The notes: generated from the sequence alone by a model not told the origin. DNA of 64,000 nucleotides from Desulfofundulus australicus DSM 11792 (GCF_900129285.1 NZ_FQUW01000013.1:7499-71498), one strand, 5' to 3'; positions 1 through 9,618 are shown, counted from the first letter of the stretch. Numbers and translations are program-made.

Positions 1-55
1 GATCGCGCCTTCCGGGATAGTTTTTGCGTCAACCCTCCGGCTTTGTAAATAAAGT

Positions 56-349
56 CTAGAGGAAATTATCCGTAGGGTCAGGTGTTTCGGTCAAGATGTC
101 TTTTTCTAACTTTACTCCATCCCCAAGCTTATACGCAATTACAAAATCGGCCTTTTTGTCGACCACTCTCCCGAGTTCATGCTGCAGGCGAGAATACTGC
201 CCCTCTGTAAGGTGTCCTTCGAATACTGATTTCTGAACGTGGACAAGATATTTGCGGCAGATCTTCAGTACCTTTGGCAGGCGTTTCTTTCCCGCATTAT
301 CTTCCGTGTTTATATCATAGACAAGAATAACATGCACATTCACCACCAC
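56..349 (-). CDS. cas2: CRISPR-associated endoribonuclease Cas2
   Basis: Small Cas2 protein (about 97 aa) that pairs with Cas1 in the spacer-integration complex. The N-terminal strand VILVYDINTED carries the conserved aspartate of the ferredoxin-like fold, and the length is normal. It is the last gene of the cas operon and its reading frame starts inside the 3' end of cas1. Several GTG codons lie in a row at the start (349, 346, 343, 337), so the exact start is uncertain. Only 55 bases remain to the window edge, and no CRISPR repeat can be seen in them. Confidence 0.9.
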   Translation of the reverse strand: MVVNVHVILVYDINTEDNAGKKRLPKVLKICRKYLVHVQKSVFEGHLTEGQYSRLQHELGRVVDKKADFVIAYKLGDGVKLEKDILTETPDPTDNFL

Positions 350-1308
350 ACTTTCATCGGGGTGAACGTTTCTTCTCCAAGCAAGTGTTTAATCAGTTTG
401 TACAGGTCAAGCCTGATTAAGCTTTTGTACTTTACTTTGCGGCGCAAAACCCGGTGCAGGATGGTACTTTCTACTTGTACCTCAAATTCGCGAACGAAGA
501 TTTTCCGTCCTTCTTCCGATAAATAGGTCGCATTAAGGTCCCGGTTAAAGTGGTCGAGGGTGAGCTGTTTCTGGTTGATAAGGCGGAAGATAATCTTGTC
601 CACCAGTACCGGCTTAAAAACTTCCGCAATATCCAGAGCGAGAGAAAATCTCCTTTCCGATGGTTCGTGGAGGTAGCTAATGGTTGGGTTAAGGGCTGTT
701 TTATAAATTTCTTTCAGCACCGTTGTATAAGTCATGGCATTGCCGAAAGAGATCAGAGCGTTCAGAGCATTCTGTGGCGGCTGCCTTGTCCGTTCACCGA
801 ACTCCCAGCCGGTGATTTTTTCCCAGGCGGAATAATAATGCTTGCGAGCATGGGCCTCGGTGCTCATTATTTCTTCAATGCTTGACGCCTTTTTCAGGGC
901 ATGGCGATAATTGTCCAGTGCCATGCAAACTTCCTCAAGCCCCCGTTTTTCCAGGTTGCGCCTTATATTGTGGATAGCTCCTTCAACAAAAGATCTGGCA
1001 AGAACAAGCCTCTTATCCGGGCAAAGGTAGTGCTCAACCTGCCTGACAAGAAGAAAACCTGAAAGCAGACTTGCACGGGGAATGAAACTCCCCGTATAGT
1101 AACCGAAGTGGTTGAAGACATGGGCAGTAATCCCTTTATGGGCCAGGAAATCCAGGAGCCGTGAGTTAAACTCGGTTTCGCCGAAAAAGTAAATCTGTTC
1201 TACATCCTCTACGGGGATTACCCTGCGGCCCGCTTCATTTTCCAGGCAGAGTGTGTTGTGCTCCCTTTTTAAACGTCCCGATGAAAAAATGTAATAGGTC
1301 CTGCTCAT
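340..1308 (-). CDS. cas1: CRISPR-associated endonuclease Cas1 (type I-B)
   Basis: Cas1 integrase of the spacer-acquisition complex. The metal-binding residues are visible: Glu in STEAHARKHYY, and His and Asp in YLHEPSERRFSLALDIAEVFKP. I chose the ATG at 1308 (322 aa, starting MSRTYYIFSSGRL) because GTGAGG lies just upstream and family members begin this way; the longer frame from 1356 adds 16 unlikely residues. It lies 19 bases after cas4 and overlaps cas2 by about 10 bases. The partner order cas4-cas1-cas2 is typical of type I-B loci. Confidence 0.95.
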   Translation of the reverse strand: MSRTYYIFSSGRLKREHNTLCLENEAGRRVIPVEDVEQIYFFGETEFNSRLLDFLAHKGITAHVFNHFGYYTGSFIPRASLLSGFLLVRQVEHYLCPDKRLVLARSFVEGAIHNIRRNLEKRGLEEVCMALDNYRHALKKASSIEEIMSTEAHARKHYYSAWEKITGWEFGERTRQPPQNALNALISFGNAMTYTTVLKEIYKTALNPTISYLHEPSERRFSLALDIAEVFKPVLVDKIIFRLINQKQLTLDHFNRDLNATYLSEEGRKIFVREFEVQVESTILHRVLRRKVKYKSLIRLDLYKLIKHLLGEETFTPMKVWW

Positions 1309-1327
1309 TTTCCTCACTCTCAGAGTT

Positions 1328-1873
1328 TCAAATATAACAGAAATCGAAATAGGCACAGCGCCTGCAGAACTTCCGGTTTATTTTACCGGGGGGGATATTT
1401 TTCTTAAGAATATTTTCAATGCCCCTCAATGCCTCGACAATCCGCAGCTCATCTTCCCTGTTGAAGGTAACCTCGACTTTACGCATTGCGGTAGGGTAGT
1501 GGATCGTTCCCGCAAAGCACCTGACACCCCTGGAATTTAAATAAAAGATATAGTATTTCATTTGCATGATATGGGCTTCTTCAAACTTCCGGCTCTTCTT
1601 GATTTCGTGCAAATATATTTGATCACCAAATTTAATAAAGTCGATTTGCACCCGGTCAAAGGAAAGATCCCGGTAATTTTCCCGCTGGAAGCGGGACTCG
1701 TGGATAAGTTTTCCCTTAACCACGTCCGGGTTTCCGGAGACGTTTTCCAGGTTGAGACCCCGGGCGAAAAGCCAGAGCTTGCGCCGGCAAATGTGGTAGT
1801 AAGCTACCATCGTGCCGGTAACGGCAAGCCGGGATGTGGTGAAGTCGTGCTCTTCACTCTTCTCCAATATCAT
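1328..1873 (-). CDS. cas4: CRISPR-associated exonuclease Cas4
   Basis: RecB-family nuclease with an Fe-S cluster that trims prespacers and helps select the PAM during acquisition. Visible are an N-terminal Cys in HICRRKLWLF, the RecB nuclease motif HEIKKSRK in the middle, and three C-terminal cysteines in CRRCAYFDFC, which with the first Cys form the cluster site. Length (181 aa) is normal. Its start overlaps the end of cas3 by 20 bases, suggesting translational coupling within the operon. Confidence 0.93.
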   Translation of the reverse strand: MILEKSEEHDFTTSRLAVTGTMVAYYHICRRKLWLFARGLNLENVSGNPDVVKGKLIHESRFQRENYRDLSFDRVQIDFIKFGDQIYLHEIKKSRKFEEAHIMQMKYYIFYLNSRGVRCFAGTIHYPTAMRKVEVTFNREDELRIVEALRGIENILKKNIPPGKINRKFCRRCAYFDFCYI

Positions 1874-4526
1874 CAGCCTCCAGTATCAGGCCCTGCTGGT
1901 TATCGTAGGAGGCAGGGACCACCCAAATGTCCTGGAGCCAGCGCCTAATTTTCTGGATTGTTTTGGCGTTGAAATGGTCGATGTCAATTATATCGGTTAA
2001 GGTTTGCCTATCTGCATGCCGGGGTAAAGAACGGAAGTCCACGGGAACCGTAAAATTGCTCAGGACCTGCTCATTGAAATCAAAGTAGCCCGGCCTGTCT
2101 TGTTGTTCAAGAAAAGACTTGAGCTTTTTATTGAATTCCTCAATTTTTTCCCGGGGAACAACTTCTACGGTATACACTTGACGGAAAAGGCGCTGGGCAT
2201 CGTACTTCCGGTCGGAGCAGTAACCGCTGTCCAGGATATCGAGAGTTTCGTAATATTCCTTGAGGTAGGAACCGATATCTTTTCTGCCGCGTTTCCAGCC
2301 CAGGGTGAGGATGCTGTAAGTTAATGTCACAAGTTGCATTTTCGCCTGCTCGTTGAGATAAAATTGAGGGGCTTTAGCCAGAAGCTCATACAAGGCACTA
2401 TAATCTTTATTGAAAGTGTCTGTGTATTCTGTCAGGAGATTTTCAATTACATTTTCTGTTTCTGCTAATTCCAGATCCCCCGCAGCATAGCGGGCGAGGA
2501 TATATCCGGTCAGGGCCACAAGGTGCCTGTCGTAAACTCTCCCGCAGCCTGAAGCTAATTCTTCAACTTCCGTCATAATATAAACATTGGTGTATGGTGG
2601 CTTTACTGTTCCGGATGGCTGCCTGGCTGCCCTGCGCCACACCCTGCCAAGACGCTGGATGAGGCTGTCAATGGGGCACAGTTCGGTATAAAGGATATCC
2701 GCGTCGATATCTAGGGAAGCTTCTACAATCTGGGTAGCGAGCACAAGGCACCCTTTTCCCCATTGCGGCGCCCTCCCATTAGGCATATAGTCCTCAACAT
2801 CTTTCTCTTTTTTTCTTCTGTCCGTCCGGGTATAACGGGAATGAACCAGCAGAAGAGGGGGGCTTTCTTCAATACCATCCAGCAGATTACTGATCAGTCC
2901 ATAGGCTTTCTGGGCGGCCTTAACAGTGTTGAAAACAGCCAGAACCTTTTTGCCGTTCCTGGCAAGAGACACCATTTCTTCTATCATGTTCTGGTAAGAT
3001 TCGGCATCATCATAGCCCGACTTGTCCTGTTTATCTTTCTTTGTGTAGACTTTGAACTGAAGATGATGGCGGATCTGGCCGGCAAGCATTTTCCCGTAAG
3101 GGGTGTTTAAAAAGTTAATAATGCGCTCCGGAGGAAGCCCCAAGCGCTGGGAGATTTCTTCTTGAACAAATGGGGGAAGGGTGGCGGTCATCAAAAGTAC
3201 CCTGCCCTGTAAATTATGTATATCCTCTAAAAGCCTGGTTATAATTGCTGCTGCCTTTGGATCGTATGCCTGGACCTCATCCACCACCAGGCAGGAGTCC
3301 ATAAGAACGGCATACAGGCGCTCGTAGCCCGGATATTTTAAAACGGCCGGAGCTATCTGGTCCCCGGTGGCGATGATGTAAGGCTCTGCCAGGTGCCGGG
3401 CAAGGGCCAGGGAGCGCGTCAAATTCTCTCCTTCCATGTTTGTATCTCTGCTTGCGTTCCAGAGTTCCATCGCCGCTTCACCGTGAAGAAGGGCAACGTG
3501 GCCCTCGTAATCCTCCTTTGCTTTACCGAACGCCCGGCGGGTTCGCTGCCACATGGCGTTTACCGCCGCGCGCATGGGCAGGAGATAGATGTTTTTTCTT
3601 CCAGCACCCCAGAGATAGGCGAACTCTGTTTTCCCCACGCCGGTGGGGGCAATGAATACCAGCGATCCCTCACCAAGGTCAGGGGCGCTGGCGAAGAAGT
3701 CTTTCTGCCAGAAAGACGGCTCCGGTTCCTTCCGGACGGCGGCTTTCTCCCGAAAATCCTCCTCCAGTGAGCGGTGAAGTTCCGAAATTGAAGGATAAAT
3801 ACCGTGTTCGATGTCTTCCGGCGAAAGGTCCGGATCTTCCGTTTCAATTAAAGAGGCAAAATGGTCGCAGCGCATCAAATTCCCGGTGATGAAAATTCTT
3901 TCCCGGTCGTCTTGAATATTGCGCACTATGAGTTTCTGAGGTAAAAAGGAAAGGAGATAGGGGGGAAGGAGCAATCCCGCATTTCCCATGCTGTTATACT
4001 GGAAGTAGCTTGCCCACATTTCGTTGAAACTGATCAATTCCGGGTCGATACCGTATTCATGGGCAAGGTTCTGGAGTTCATGGCGCAGCTTGTTCACGAG
4101 AGTTTCCCACATTTCCCTTTCTTCCAGCATGCCCCGGGCCGTTTTCGAAACCTCATCGATCCTTGCACCGAGAAAGAGGTCGGGGTAGTAGTCCCGCCAG
4201 TGATGAAAGGCCACTGCACCCAGGACCGCCCCGGGGTTCCGGGCAGCGGAGAGCAGTTTCTCCCGGTTGAGGAGAAAAACGGAGAGCAGGTTGTGCGATA
4301 TAGTCGTTCCTCCTGAGGATGATTCTTCTGCGTTATTTTTGAGCTTTTGCTGAAATACGGGATCAACCTTCCCCACGTCATGGAGGAAAGCAGCAAGTTT
4401 AAGGTCTTCCCACAATTCCCGCTCATGGTACTGCCGGTTTTTTTGTTCGAGAGCCCGTACTGCAGCCAGTACATCGGCAGTATGTTCTTCGAGGGCGACG
4501 CCGTTGCTCTTGGCCCAGAAGGGCAT
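1854..4526 (-). CDS. cas3: CRISPR-associated helicase/nuclease Cas3 (HD domain + SF2 helicase)
   Basis: Effector nuclease-helicase that is recruited by Cascade to degrade target DNA. The N-terminal HD nuclease domain shows HTADVLAAV, FLHDVGKVDP and a later FHHW. The helicase follows: Walker A in APTGVGKTEFAY, the DEAH-box variant VVDEVQAYDP, motif III MTATLPP, and motif VI in DSLIQRLGRVWRR. The HD and helicase domains are fused in one 890-aa chain of normal length. GGAGG stands 10 bases before the ATG. It sits between cas5 and cas4, the standard I-B position. Confidence 0.95.
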   Translation of the reverse strand: MPFWAKSNGVALEEHTADVLAAVRALEQKNRQYHERELWEDLKLAAFLHDVGKVDPVFQQKLKNNAEESSSGGTTISHNLLSVFLLNREKLLSAARNPGAVLGAVAFHHWRDYYPDLFLGARIDEVSKTARGMLEEREMWETLVNKLRHELQNLAHEYGIDPELISFNEMWASYFQYNSMGNAGLLLPPYLLSFLPQKLIVRNIQDDRERIFITGNLMRCDHFASLIETEDPDLSPEDIEHGIYPSISELHRSLEEDFREKAAVRKEPEPSFWQKDFFASAPDLGEGSLVFIAPTGVGKTEFAYLWGAGRKNIYLLPMRAAVNAMWQRTRRAFGKAKEDYEGHVALLHGEAAMELWNASRDTNMEGENLTRSLALARHLAEPYIIATGDQIAPAVLKYPGYERLYAVLMDSCLVVDEVQAYDPKAAAIITRLLEDIHNLQGRVLLMTATLPPFVQEEISQRLGLPPERIINFLNTPYGKMLAGQIRHHLQFKVYTKKDKQDKSGYDDAESYQNMIEEMVSLARNGKKVLAVFNTVKAAQKAYGLISNLLDGIEESPPLLLVHSRYTRTDRRKKEKDVEDYMPNGRAPQWGKGCLVLATQIVEASLDIDADILYTELCPIDSLIQRLGRVWRRAARQPSGTVKPPYTNVYIMTEVEELASGCGRVYDRHLVALTGYILARYAAGDLELAETENVIENLLTEYTDTFNKDYSALYELLAKAPQFYLNEQAKMQLVTLTYSILTLGWKRGRKDIGSYLKEYYETLDILDSGYCSDRKYDAQRLFRQVYTVEVVPREKIEEFNKKLKSFLEQQDRPGYFDFNEQVLSNFTVPVDFRSLPRHADRQTLTDIIDIDHFNAKTIQKIRRWLQDIWVVPASYDNQQGLILEADDIGEE

Positions 4527-4533
4527 TTCCTGG

Positions 4534-5382
4534 TCACCTCCATGCGATGTGCGCAGGAAAAACCGGAAGCAAAAACTCCGGGTCGACCATTACCCTGGGC
4601 AGGCGACCGAATTGCACCAATGGAATTTGGCCCCGGCAGAGTTTGGTGCGCACATGGTTAAAGTTTCGAATTTCCCAGGACCTGCCTTTTTCATTCCGGA
4701 CTTTGACTTTACTGTAAAGGGCGCAAACAAGCTGGGGAGATCCCATGATTTTATCGAAGAGCTCGGTGTATTCCTGCCTGTCCCCCCATTCCCCGAGCTT
4801 CCAGGTTTCTTCCGGATGGGGAAGCCAGAAATAGTAACCCCTGTCTGCGGTCCAGGCTATGTCCGCCTTTTCAGAGGGGAGGAGTCTTACCCAATTCGTG
4901 CTTTCAGGCACTACCCAGTCTTCGGCTCTCCCCAGATGCAGGTGGTTAATCCACCTTTCCGGGTGAAAGAGGTTTTCCTGCAACCGGATCAGAATGTGGG
5001 AGTCCGGATGGGTCAGGTAGATGATGGTTTCCACATCATTTAAAACATCCAGTACAACCGGGCTCTGCCCTCCGGGGTGTTCAGCAAACTGGCTGAAGTA
5101 CCGTGAATTGTTACTGTAAAAACGGCTGGAGTGGCTTTTAGATCCCAGGTTGCGCAGCCAGGTATATTCCCGCGTCAAAGTCTGGTATTTCCCGGCAATA
5201 TAAATACCGAAAGGCTGGCCGAGGAAACGGTCTATGGTTTCCTGCTCGCCCATGATGTTGCAGAGCATGCCTATAACGGTGGAATAGGGGGGTATGGGGT
5301 AGCTATGCCTGACCTTGTATGTAAAAGGTACCCGGTAATGGGCTGTCGGGGCTCTAAAATATAGGCGCAGGTATTCCATCAT
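4534..5382 (-). CDS. cas5: CRISPR-associated protein Cas5 (Cascade, I-B)
   Basis: Cas5 subunit that caps the 5' handle of the crRNA in the Cascade complex. The N-terminus LRLYFRAPTAHYRVPFTYKVRHSYPIPP matches the RAMP-type opening of Cas5t-like proteins, including the Y-P-I-P-P-Y-S-T loop followed by VIGMLCNIMG. Length 282 aa. The ATG overlaps the cas7 stop codon as ATGA, so the two are translationally coupled. I infer the Tneap flavour from the neighbouring Cas7 and Cas8. Confidence 0.9.
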   Translation of the reverse strand: MMEYLRLYFRAPTAHYRVPFTYKVRHSYPIPPYSTVIGMLCNIMGEQETIDRFLGQPFGIYIAGKYQTLTREYTWLRNLGSKSHSSRFYSNNSRYFSQFAEHPGGQSPVVLDVLNDVETIIYLTHPDSHILIRLQENLFHPERWINHLHLGRAEDWVVPESTNWVRLLPSEKADIAWTADRGYYFWLPHPEETWKLGEWGDRQEYTELFDKIMGSPQLVCALYSKVKVRNEKGRSWEIRNFNHVRTKLCRGQIPLVQFGRLPRVMVDPEFLLPVFPAHIAWR

Positions 5383-6497
5383 TTCTTCTCCCCATGATTG
5401 TTTTCCAGACAGAAGGAAAGGATCTCCTGGACCTTGATGCCTTCGGTAACCTTGGTGGTCCCTTTTTCCAGCAGCTTGTCGCAGGGGAAAAAGCTGCTGA
5501 CATAGGCGCGCAGGACATAGTCGTTTTCCATAATAACCTTGCTTAACTCGTCCGTATCGACACTACCGTTTTTGAGATTGACGAAGTTGTTGAAAACCGG
5601 AACGGGTACGGTAAGGCAACCAATTATGATAAACCGGGGCACAATGCCGTAACACTCGCCGCTGGATTGGAGCATAATCCCGTTTTTTAACACGCAAAGC
5701 AAATTTGCAAGTCTTTTCTTACGCTCTTCGTCGGCCACGATAAATACCGCTTTTCCTTTCTGACCGGAAATGCCAACAAAACCGACGGTTTGTTCTTCTT
5801 TGCTGTATTTTCTCCATTCAAACTTTTCCCCGAGAGACGCTATCTTGTTTTGTGCCCATCCTGCATGTTCACTTACTTCCTCTTCCGTTGCGGAATCGGT
5901 GTTCTTCTCCAGCCAATCACAAAGTGCTCCGGGCGGTTTTTTAGACTTCTTCTCGACATCATAAAGATACTCGTCATAGCCGAACCGGCATAGGTCAAGG
6001 GTAAAGGAGACCCGGTAATAGGAATGGTGTTCTTCCTTTGAATAAGGGTTGGGTTCGGCCTTTTCCCCGGTCTGCCGTAGCCGGGCTACCAGGTCGTGGT
6101 TGGCTCCAAAGGACATGTCGGCCTGCCACGGTTCAACAGAAACGGCCTTGGTAATCCCAAGGGGCGCTTTCCTGGTGGGACGCCCGTCGGCACTGGTATT
6201 CATGTAGCCAAAGAGATCTAATTCGGGGTAGGTGAGTATATTGGCTCTGGGAAAGTCGAATTGGATGACTTTGTTATTACCATCTCCGGCCAGTAATACC
6301 GGTGCAGGTTCCCAGTTGTACTGGTACTGTAGTGTGGTAAAAAGGTGATGGCGTATATTTGGCCTGCTGAAGTAGGAAAAGACTCCATGCTCCCGGGCAA
6401 GTTTTTTTATGGAGAGTACGCTTCCACCTATCTTTTCGTCCCGGTTAAGGGCAGAACTTTCAAATAATATCGTGGCCGTAATGCCTTTGCATGCCAT
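5379..6497 (-). CDS. cas7: CRISPR-associated protein Cas7 (Cst2/DevR type)
   Basis: Backbone subunit of type I-B Cascade, which binds along the crRNA spacer. The N-terminus GITATILFESSALNRDEKIGG and the central region RANILTYPELDLFGYM are typical of the Cst2/DevR branch of Cas7. Length 372 aa. Its ATG directly follows the TAA of cas8b and its stop overlaps the cas5 start. Nothing is broken or missing that I can see. Confidence 0.92.
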   Translation of the reverse strand: MACKGITATILFESSALNRDEKIGGSVLSIKKLAREHGVFSYFSRPNIRHHLFTTLQYQYNWEPAPVLLAGDGNNKVIQFDFPRANILTYPELDLFGYMNTSADGRPTRKAPLGITKAVSVEPWQADMSFGANHDLVARLRQTGEKAEPNPYSKEEHHSYYRVSFTLDLCRFGYDEYLYDVEKKSKKPPGALCDWLEKNTDSATEEEVSEHAGWAQNKIASLGEKFEWRKYSKEEQTVGFVGISGQKGKAVFIVADEERKKRLANLLCVLKNGIMLQSSGECYGIVPRFIIIGCLTVPVPVFNNFVNLKNGSVDTDELSKVIMENDYVLRAYVSSFFPCDKLLEKGTTKVTEGIKVQEILSFCLENNHGEKK

Positions 6498-7973
6498 TTA
6501 TATCTCGCCTCCTCCAGTATTGCTCTGAACACCGGCAATGTAGCTGAACATGAAGTTTTTAAAAAGATTCATGTTTTGCAATTGGAAAACTTTAGTCAGA
6601 ACCGGTGGAAAAGGCCTGCTTTCTGCAATATAAGATCTGAGAAGCAGGTAATAAGCTTCGTCTTTTTTCCCCAGCCGCACAAGCTCCAGTAACCTGTAGA
6701 TTAGGCTGCTTCCTTCTTTGGCCAGCACTGCAGGTGCTTCCTGGCCGCATCTCAAAACCTCTTCCGTTTTGACCACGACAGGTTCCCTCCTTTCGAACAA
6801 TTTTTTTATTTCTGCATATAAATGGCAGAGGTTGATAATTTCCCGAAGCGAAAGTTCCGCTTCAGGATCCTTTACGTTTCCGGGAGCTGTCCCCAGGGCA
6901 ACCCGCAGGGATTTATAAGAAATGTTGGGCAGGAGCTCAAATCGCTCTTCCAGGATATATTTGAGTACGGCCCGGTTCCTGATCCTGGCCAGCAAACTGC
7001 TTACTTTCGGGTTGAGCAGCAGGTTGCAAACAACCGGTGGCAGGACGAAGTGTTCTATTCCTTCCCCGGTGAAATTAAGGAACTCCAAACCCTGCAGCTC
7101 CCATGCCCCCATACTCCTGGACATCTGATTATTGAAGTGAAGGAAATGGTAAAAAAGCTCTTCCTGGTAGTTTTTAACTGTGCGGAACAGGTTTTTCTGG
7201 CTTTGGGCCAGAAACTTGTTGAAATGCCAGGTTAATAAAAAGTTGCTGGTATTGGCGAAGAGTACCTGCACTATGGTAAAGTGGGCGCACAGAAAGATGG
7301 AGCGGCACAAAGGGCACAACAGCAGGTTAGGCTTAAAGTCCCAGAATGAATTTGGGAATTCTCCGGTCGAGGAAGCAAGATCATCTGAGAGGACGGACAT
7401 AAAGAAACGGTGATAAAGACGTTGTTCAAAAGTATCCCCGGATTGACCAGTTAACTGTCCGCAAAAGCTACACTTTTCCCGTCCCGAATCTCTATTGCAA
7501 GAAAACCACTTATTTAAAAAAGTTTTTTTGTCCCGATGAACAGATGGTTGAAAAAGGTTTCCGTATTTCTTAAAGTTTCCCTGATAAGTCCCTACACGCA
7601 ATGGCCTGCCCGTAATAACTTTACTGCATACTTTTTCGATAACTTCTTCCGGCGGCAGGTTATTCGGGAGTTCATCCTCTTTCCAGGCAATCATCTCCCT
7701 GTTCATCTCCACCCACCACCAGGCCAGCCGCTTGATGTCACTAACAGGTGGGTGCCGGTCTTCTTTAACGGGCACCCGGGGGGAGGGATCTTCCTCAGGC
7801 GTTGTAAAGAGGGCCGTCACTAACCCGGGTGTAAGCCGTATCGTGCCGTCCCTTTGCAGAACGTTGTTTTCTACGTATTCTTCCCCGAGGCCGTAAGCCA
7901 GGACTTTCAAAAAACCGTAGGCGCAGGCATTGTAATACCAGGAAGCAGGGTAGAGAGTGACCGGTTCTACCAT
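6498..7973 (-). CDS. cas8b: CRISPR-associated protein Cas8b (Cst1-like large subunit)
   Basis: Large subunit of Cascade, expected to recognise the PAM and help recruit Cas3. Two CxxC pairs (CSFC near residue 156 and CPLC near residue 212) form the zinc-binding signature of the Cst1 'CXXC-CXXC' family. The rest is poorly conserved, as is usual for Cas8. Length 491 aa. Its start overlaps the 3' end of cas6 by 7 bases. With Cst2-type Cas7 and Cas5 it marks the system as I-B of the Tneap kind. Confidence 0.85.
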   Translation of the reverse strand: MVEPVTLYPASWYYNACAYGFLKVLAYGLGEEYVENNVLQRDGTIRLTPGLVTALFTTPEEDPSPRVPVKEDRHPPVSDIKRLAWWWVEMNREMIAWKEDELPNNLPPEEVIEKVCSKVITGRPLRVGTYQGNFKKYGNLFQPSVHRDKKTFLNKWFSCNRDSGREKCSFCGQLTGQSGDTFEQRLYHRFFMSVLSDDLASSTGEFPNSFWDFKPNLLLCPLCRSIFLCAHFTIVQVLFANTSNFLLTWHFNKFLAQSQKNLFRTVKNYQEELFYHFLHFNNQMSRSMGAWELQGLEFLNFTGEGIEHFVLPPVVCNLLLNPKVSSLLARIRNRAVLKYILEERFELLPNISYKSLRVALGTAPGNVKDPEAELSLREIINLCHLYAEIKKLFERREPVVVKTEEVLRCGQEAPAVLAKEGSSLIYRLLELVRLGKKDEAYYLLLRSYIAESRPFPPVLTKVFQLQNMNLFKNFMFSYIAGVQSNTGGGEI

Positions 7974-8695
7974 TCCCGCACCACCTCAACGTAACCAAAT
8001 CCCTGACCCGCCCGCACGCCCAGGCCGTAATCATATAGGAACTGAAGAACCACCGGACTGCCCGTCAAATAGATATCACCACGGACGGTGGTCAGGGTAC
8101 CGCCGTAATGGTAGCAGACCCCTTTTTTTAATACAGAATCGCAGGCCAGTCGAACCTTTTCTTTTGCAACCGGATATGTACCGTAATACCGCGACAGGAA
8201 TTCAGATCTGGTTGCAAGATGGCAATTTACTGCCTCTTCCAGGGCAGCCATATTTCTTCCATCCAGATAGCCCTCTCTGGCCCGAAAGACGGCGTGTCCC
8301 GGGATGCGAAAATGGACATGGCATTTGCGAAGCTGGCGAAAGGGGAGCAGCTCCACTTTGTCGATTACCAGTCCAAGCACCGCTTCTTTGCCCTTCCAGG
8401 CAATGGCGGCATTACAAACCCCGGCCAAAAGGTCCGGTATTCCCGTAGAAAAAATATAAGTTACCGGAGGTCTGACAGTCATTGTCTTTGACGTGAAATC
8501 GATATTATGGATTTTGCCAAAACTGACGTGGAATACGTAAGGGCTGTAACCCGGCCGGGTTTCGTCAAAACGGCTGAAAAAGGGGGTGGACTGGAGCAAT
8601 GTTTTGGTGAAGGAGATGAAGTGCCGGCGGAAGTCCAGTGAAATGTTGATTACGCCTGTATCCTCCCGGGGAAACATGCTGATCTTTACCCGCAC
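7967..8695 (-). CDS. cas6: CRISPR RNA endonuclease Cas6
   Basis: Processes the pre-crRNA by cutting within repeats. It has the RAMP fold, with a C-terminal glycine-rich loop YGLGVRAGQGFGYVEV characteristic of Cas6. Length 242 aa. The GTG at 8695 is the first start in frame; an AAGGAAG lies rather far upstream, so a slightly later start is possible. It is the first gene of the eight-gene minus-strand cas operon; the next gene upstream is separated by a terminator. Confidence 0.9.
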   Translation of the reverse strand: MRVKISMFPREDTGVINISLDFRRHFISFTKTLLQSTPFFSRFDETRPGYSPYVFHVSFGKIHNIDFTSKTMTVRPPVTYIFSTGIPDLLAGVCNAAIAWKGKEAVLGLVIDKVELLPFRQLRKCHVHFRIPGHAVFRAREGYLDGRNMAALEEAVNCHLATRSEFLSRYYGTYPVAKEKVRLACDSVLKKGVCYHYGGTLTTVRGDIYLTGSPVVLQFLYDYGLGVRAGQGFGYVEVVREW

Positions 8696-8743
8696 AACCG
8701 TGGTTCACTTCCTTCCGTTCTCGGATTTTAAAAGCTAACTCCA

Positions 8744-8771
8744 ATTTTATCAGACTGTGGCACTTTTGCAC
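8744..8771 (-). promoter_or_regulatory. possible promoter of the cas operon
   Basis: On the minus strand GTGCAA and TAAAAT are 16 bases apart, about 50 bases before the cas6 start. Both boxes are imperfect, so this is only the best candidate in the 290-bp stretch between cas6 and the next gene; the rest of that stretch holds a terminator and nothing else I can recognise. Confidence 0.3.
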
Positions 8772-8840
8772 ACTTGTTCCAAAGCTATTTCTTCTACAAG
8801 AGGAAACAAAATCCTGTGAGGAAAAACAAAATAATTTACG

Positions 8841-8873
8841 GCTTAAACAAAAAATGCCGCTTCAAACGGCATT
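8841..8873 (-). terminator. rho-independent terminator (minus strand)
   Basis: Seven-base stem AATGCCG/CGGCATT with a 7-base loop, followed on the minus strand by TTTTTGTTT. It lies downstream of the gene ending at 8989 and separates it from the cas operon. Confidence 0.75.
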
Positions 8874-8988
8874 CATAAAAGAGTAAAGTACAGGACAGGT
8901 TAGTCGTCCTTCTATTTACCGTTATCTGGCACAGCTAAAATTGAAATACTGTCGCCGGCCAACGAACCGGGAGCTAAAGCTATGAGAA

Positions 8989-9618
8989 TCAGCTTCCCTT
9001 CTGCTCGTTCCGGGCGTTCATTTTTTCCCTGAACCAGCGGTGAATATCGTCCAGGGCCGGGGGAGCCACATAAAATACATGGATACTGGCCGGGAACTGG
9101 ACGCCGTGGTCCTCCCGGATAAAAAGCAACCCTGCTTCTTTTTCACCCAGAGTCTCGTCAATCCGGCGGGAAATATGGGCAAATCTTTTTTCGCTGGCCT
9201 CCCGGTAAAATTTACTTATGATATCAAAAGTTTTCTGGCTCATAACTACGGACAGGCAGTTGCCCCAATCCATGCTTTCGGTAAAAAGTTCCATGTCCTC
9301 GGTAGCTTCCAGGGAAGCTCCCCGGTCGCACCTCTCTTTAATTATCCTGTAGCTCTTTTCGTGGAACTTCTCCAGAATATTCAATCCTGTTTCTCCGCTT
9401 ACGGCGAGGGATTCGTGGTAAATTTTCTTAACCGGCCCCATTTTCCGTTCCAGCGCGGCTAACTGCCGGTCAACCTGCTCCCAGTATGTGTTGATTTTAA
9501 CGTTAAGATCTTCGGGCACCTCTCTGGGGGTGTAAATTAAAGGCACCAGGTAAATCTTCCTACCCTCCTGGAAACTGCTGACGGAAGGTTTTTCAATTTT
9601 GCCGAGCACTTCAGGCAT
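8989..9618 (-). CDS. hypothetical protein, 209 aa
   Basis: I do not recognise this protein. It is 209 aa, soluble, rich in charged residues, with no signal peptide or membrane segment. A long helical part (residues about 30-100) is followed by a segment ending in GLLFIREDHGVQFP and FYVAPPALDDIHRWFREK, which looks like a compact alpha/beta domain. GGGAGG stands before the ATG, and a terminator follows 116 bases downstream, so it is a well-formed single-gene unit. It runs divergently from comM across a 246-bp spacer in which I could not identify convincing promoters. Function unknown. Confidence 0.75.
   Translation of the reverse strand: MPEVLGKIEKPSVSSFQEGRKIYLVPLIYTPREVPEDLNVKINTYWEQVDRQLAALERKMGPVKKIYHESLAVSGETGLNILEKFHEKSYRIIKERCDRGASLEATEDMELFTESMDWGNCLSVVMSQKTFDIISKFYREASEKRFAHISRRIDETLGEKEAGLLFIREDHGVQFPASIHVFYVAPPALDDIHRWFREKMNARNEQKGS

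Noticed and set aside
1-55. Possible CRISPR repeat just after cas2
   Set aside because: The 55 bases contain no recognisable repeat or repeated unit; one copy could not be judged in any case.
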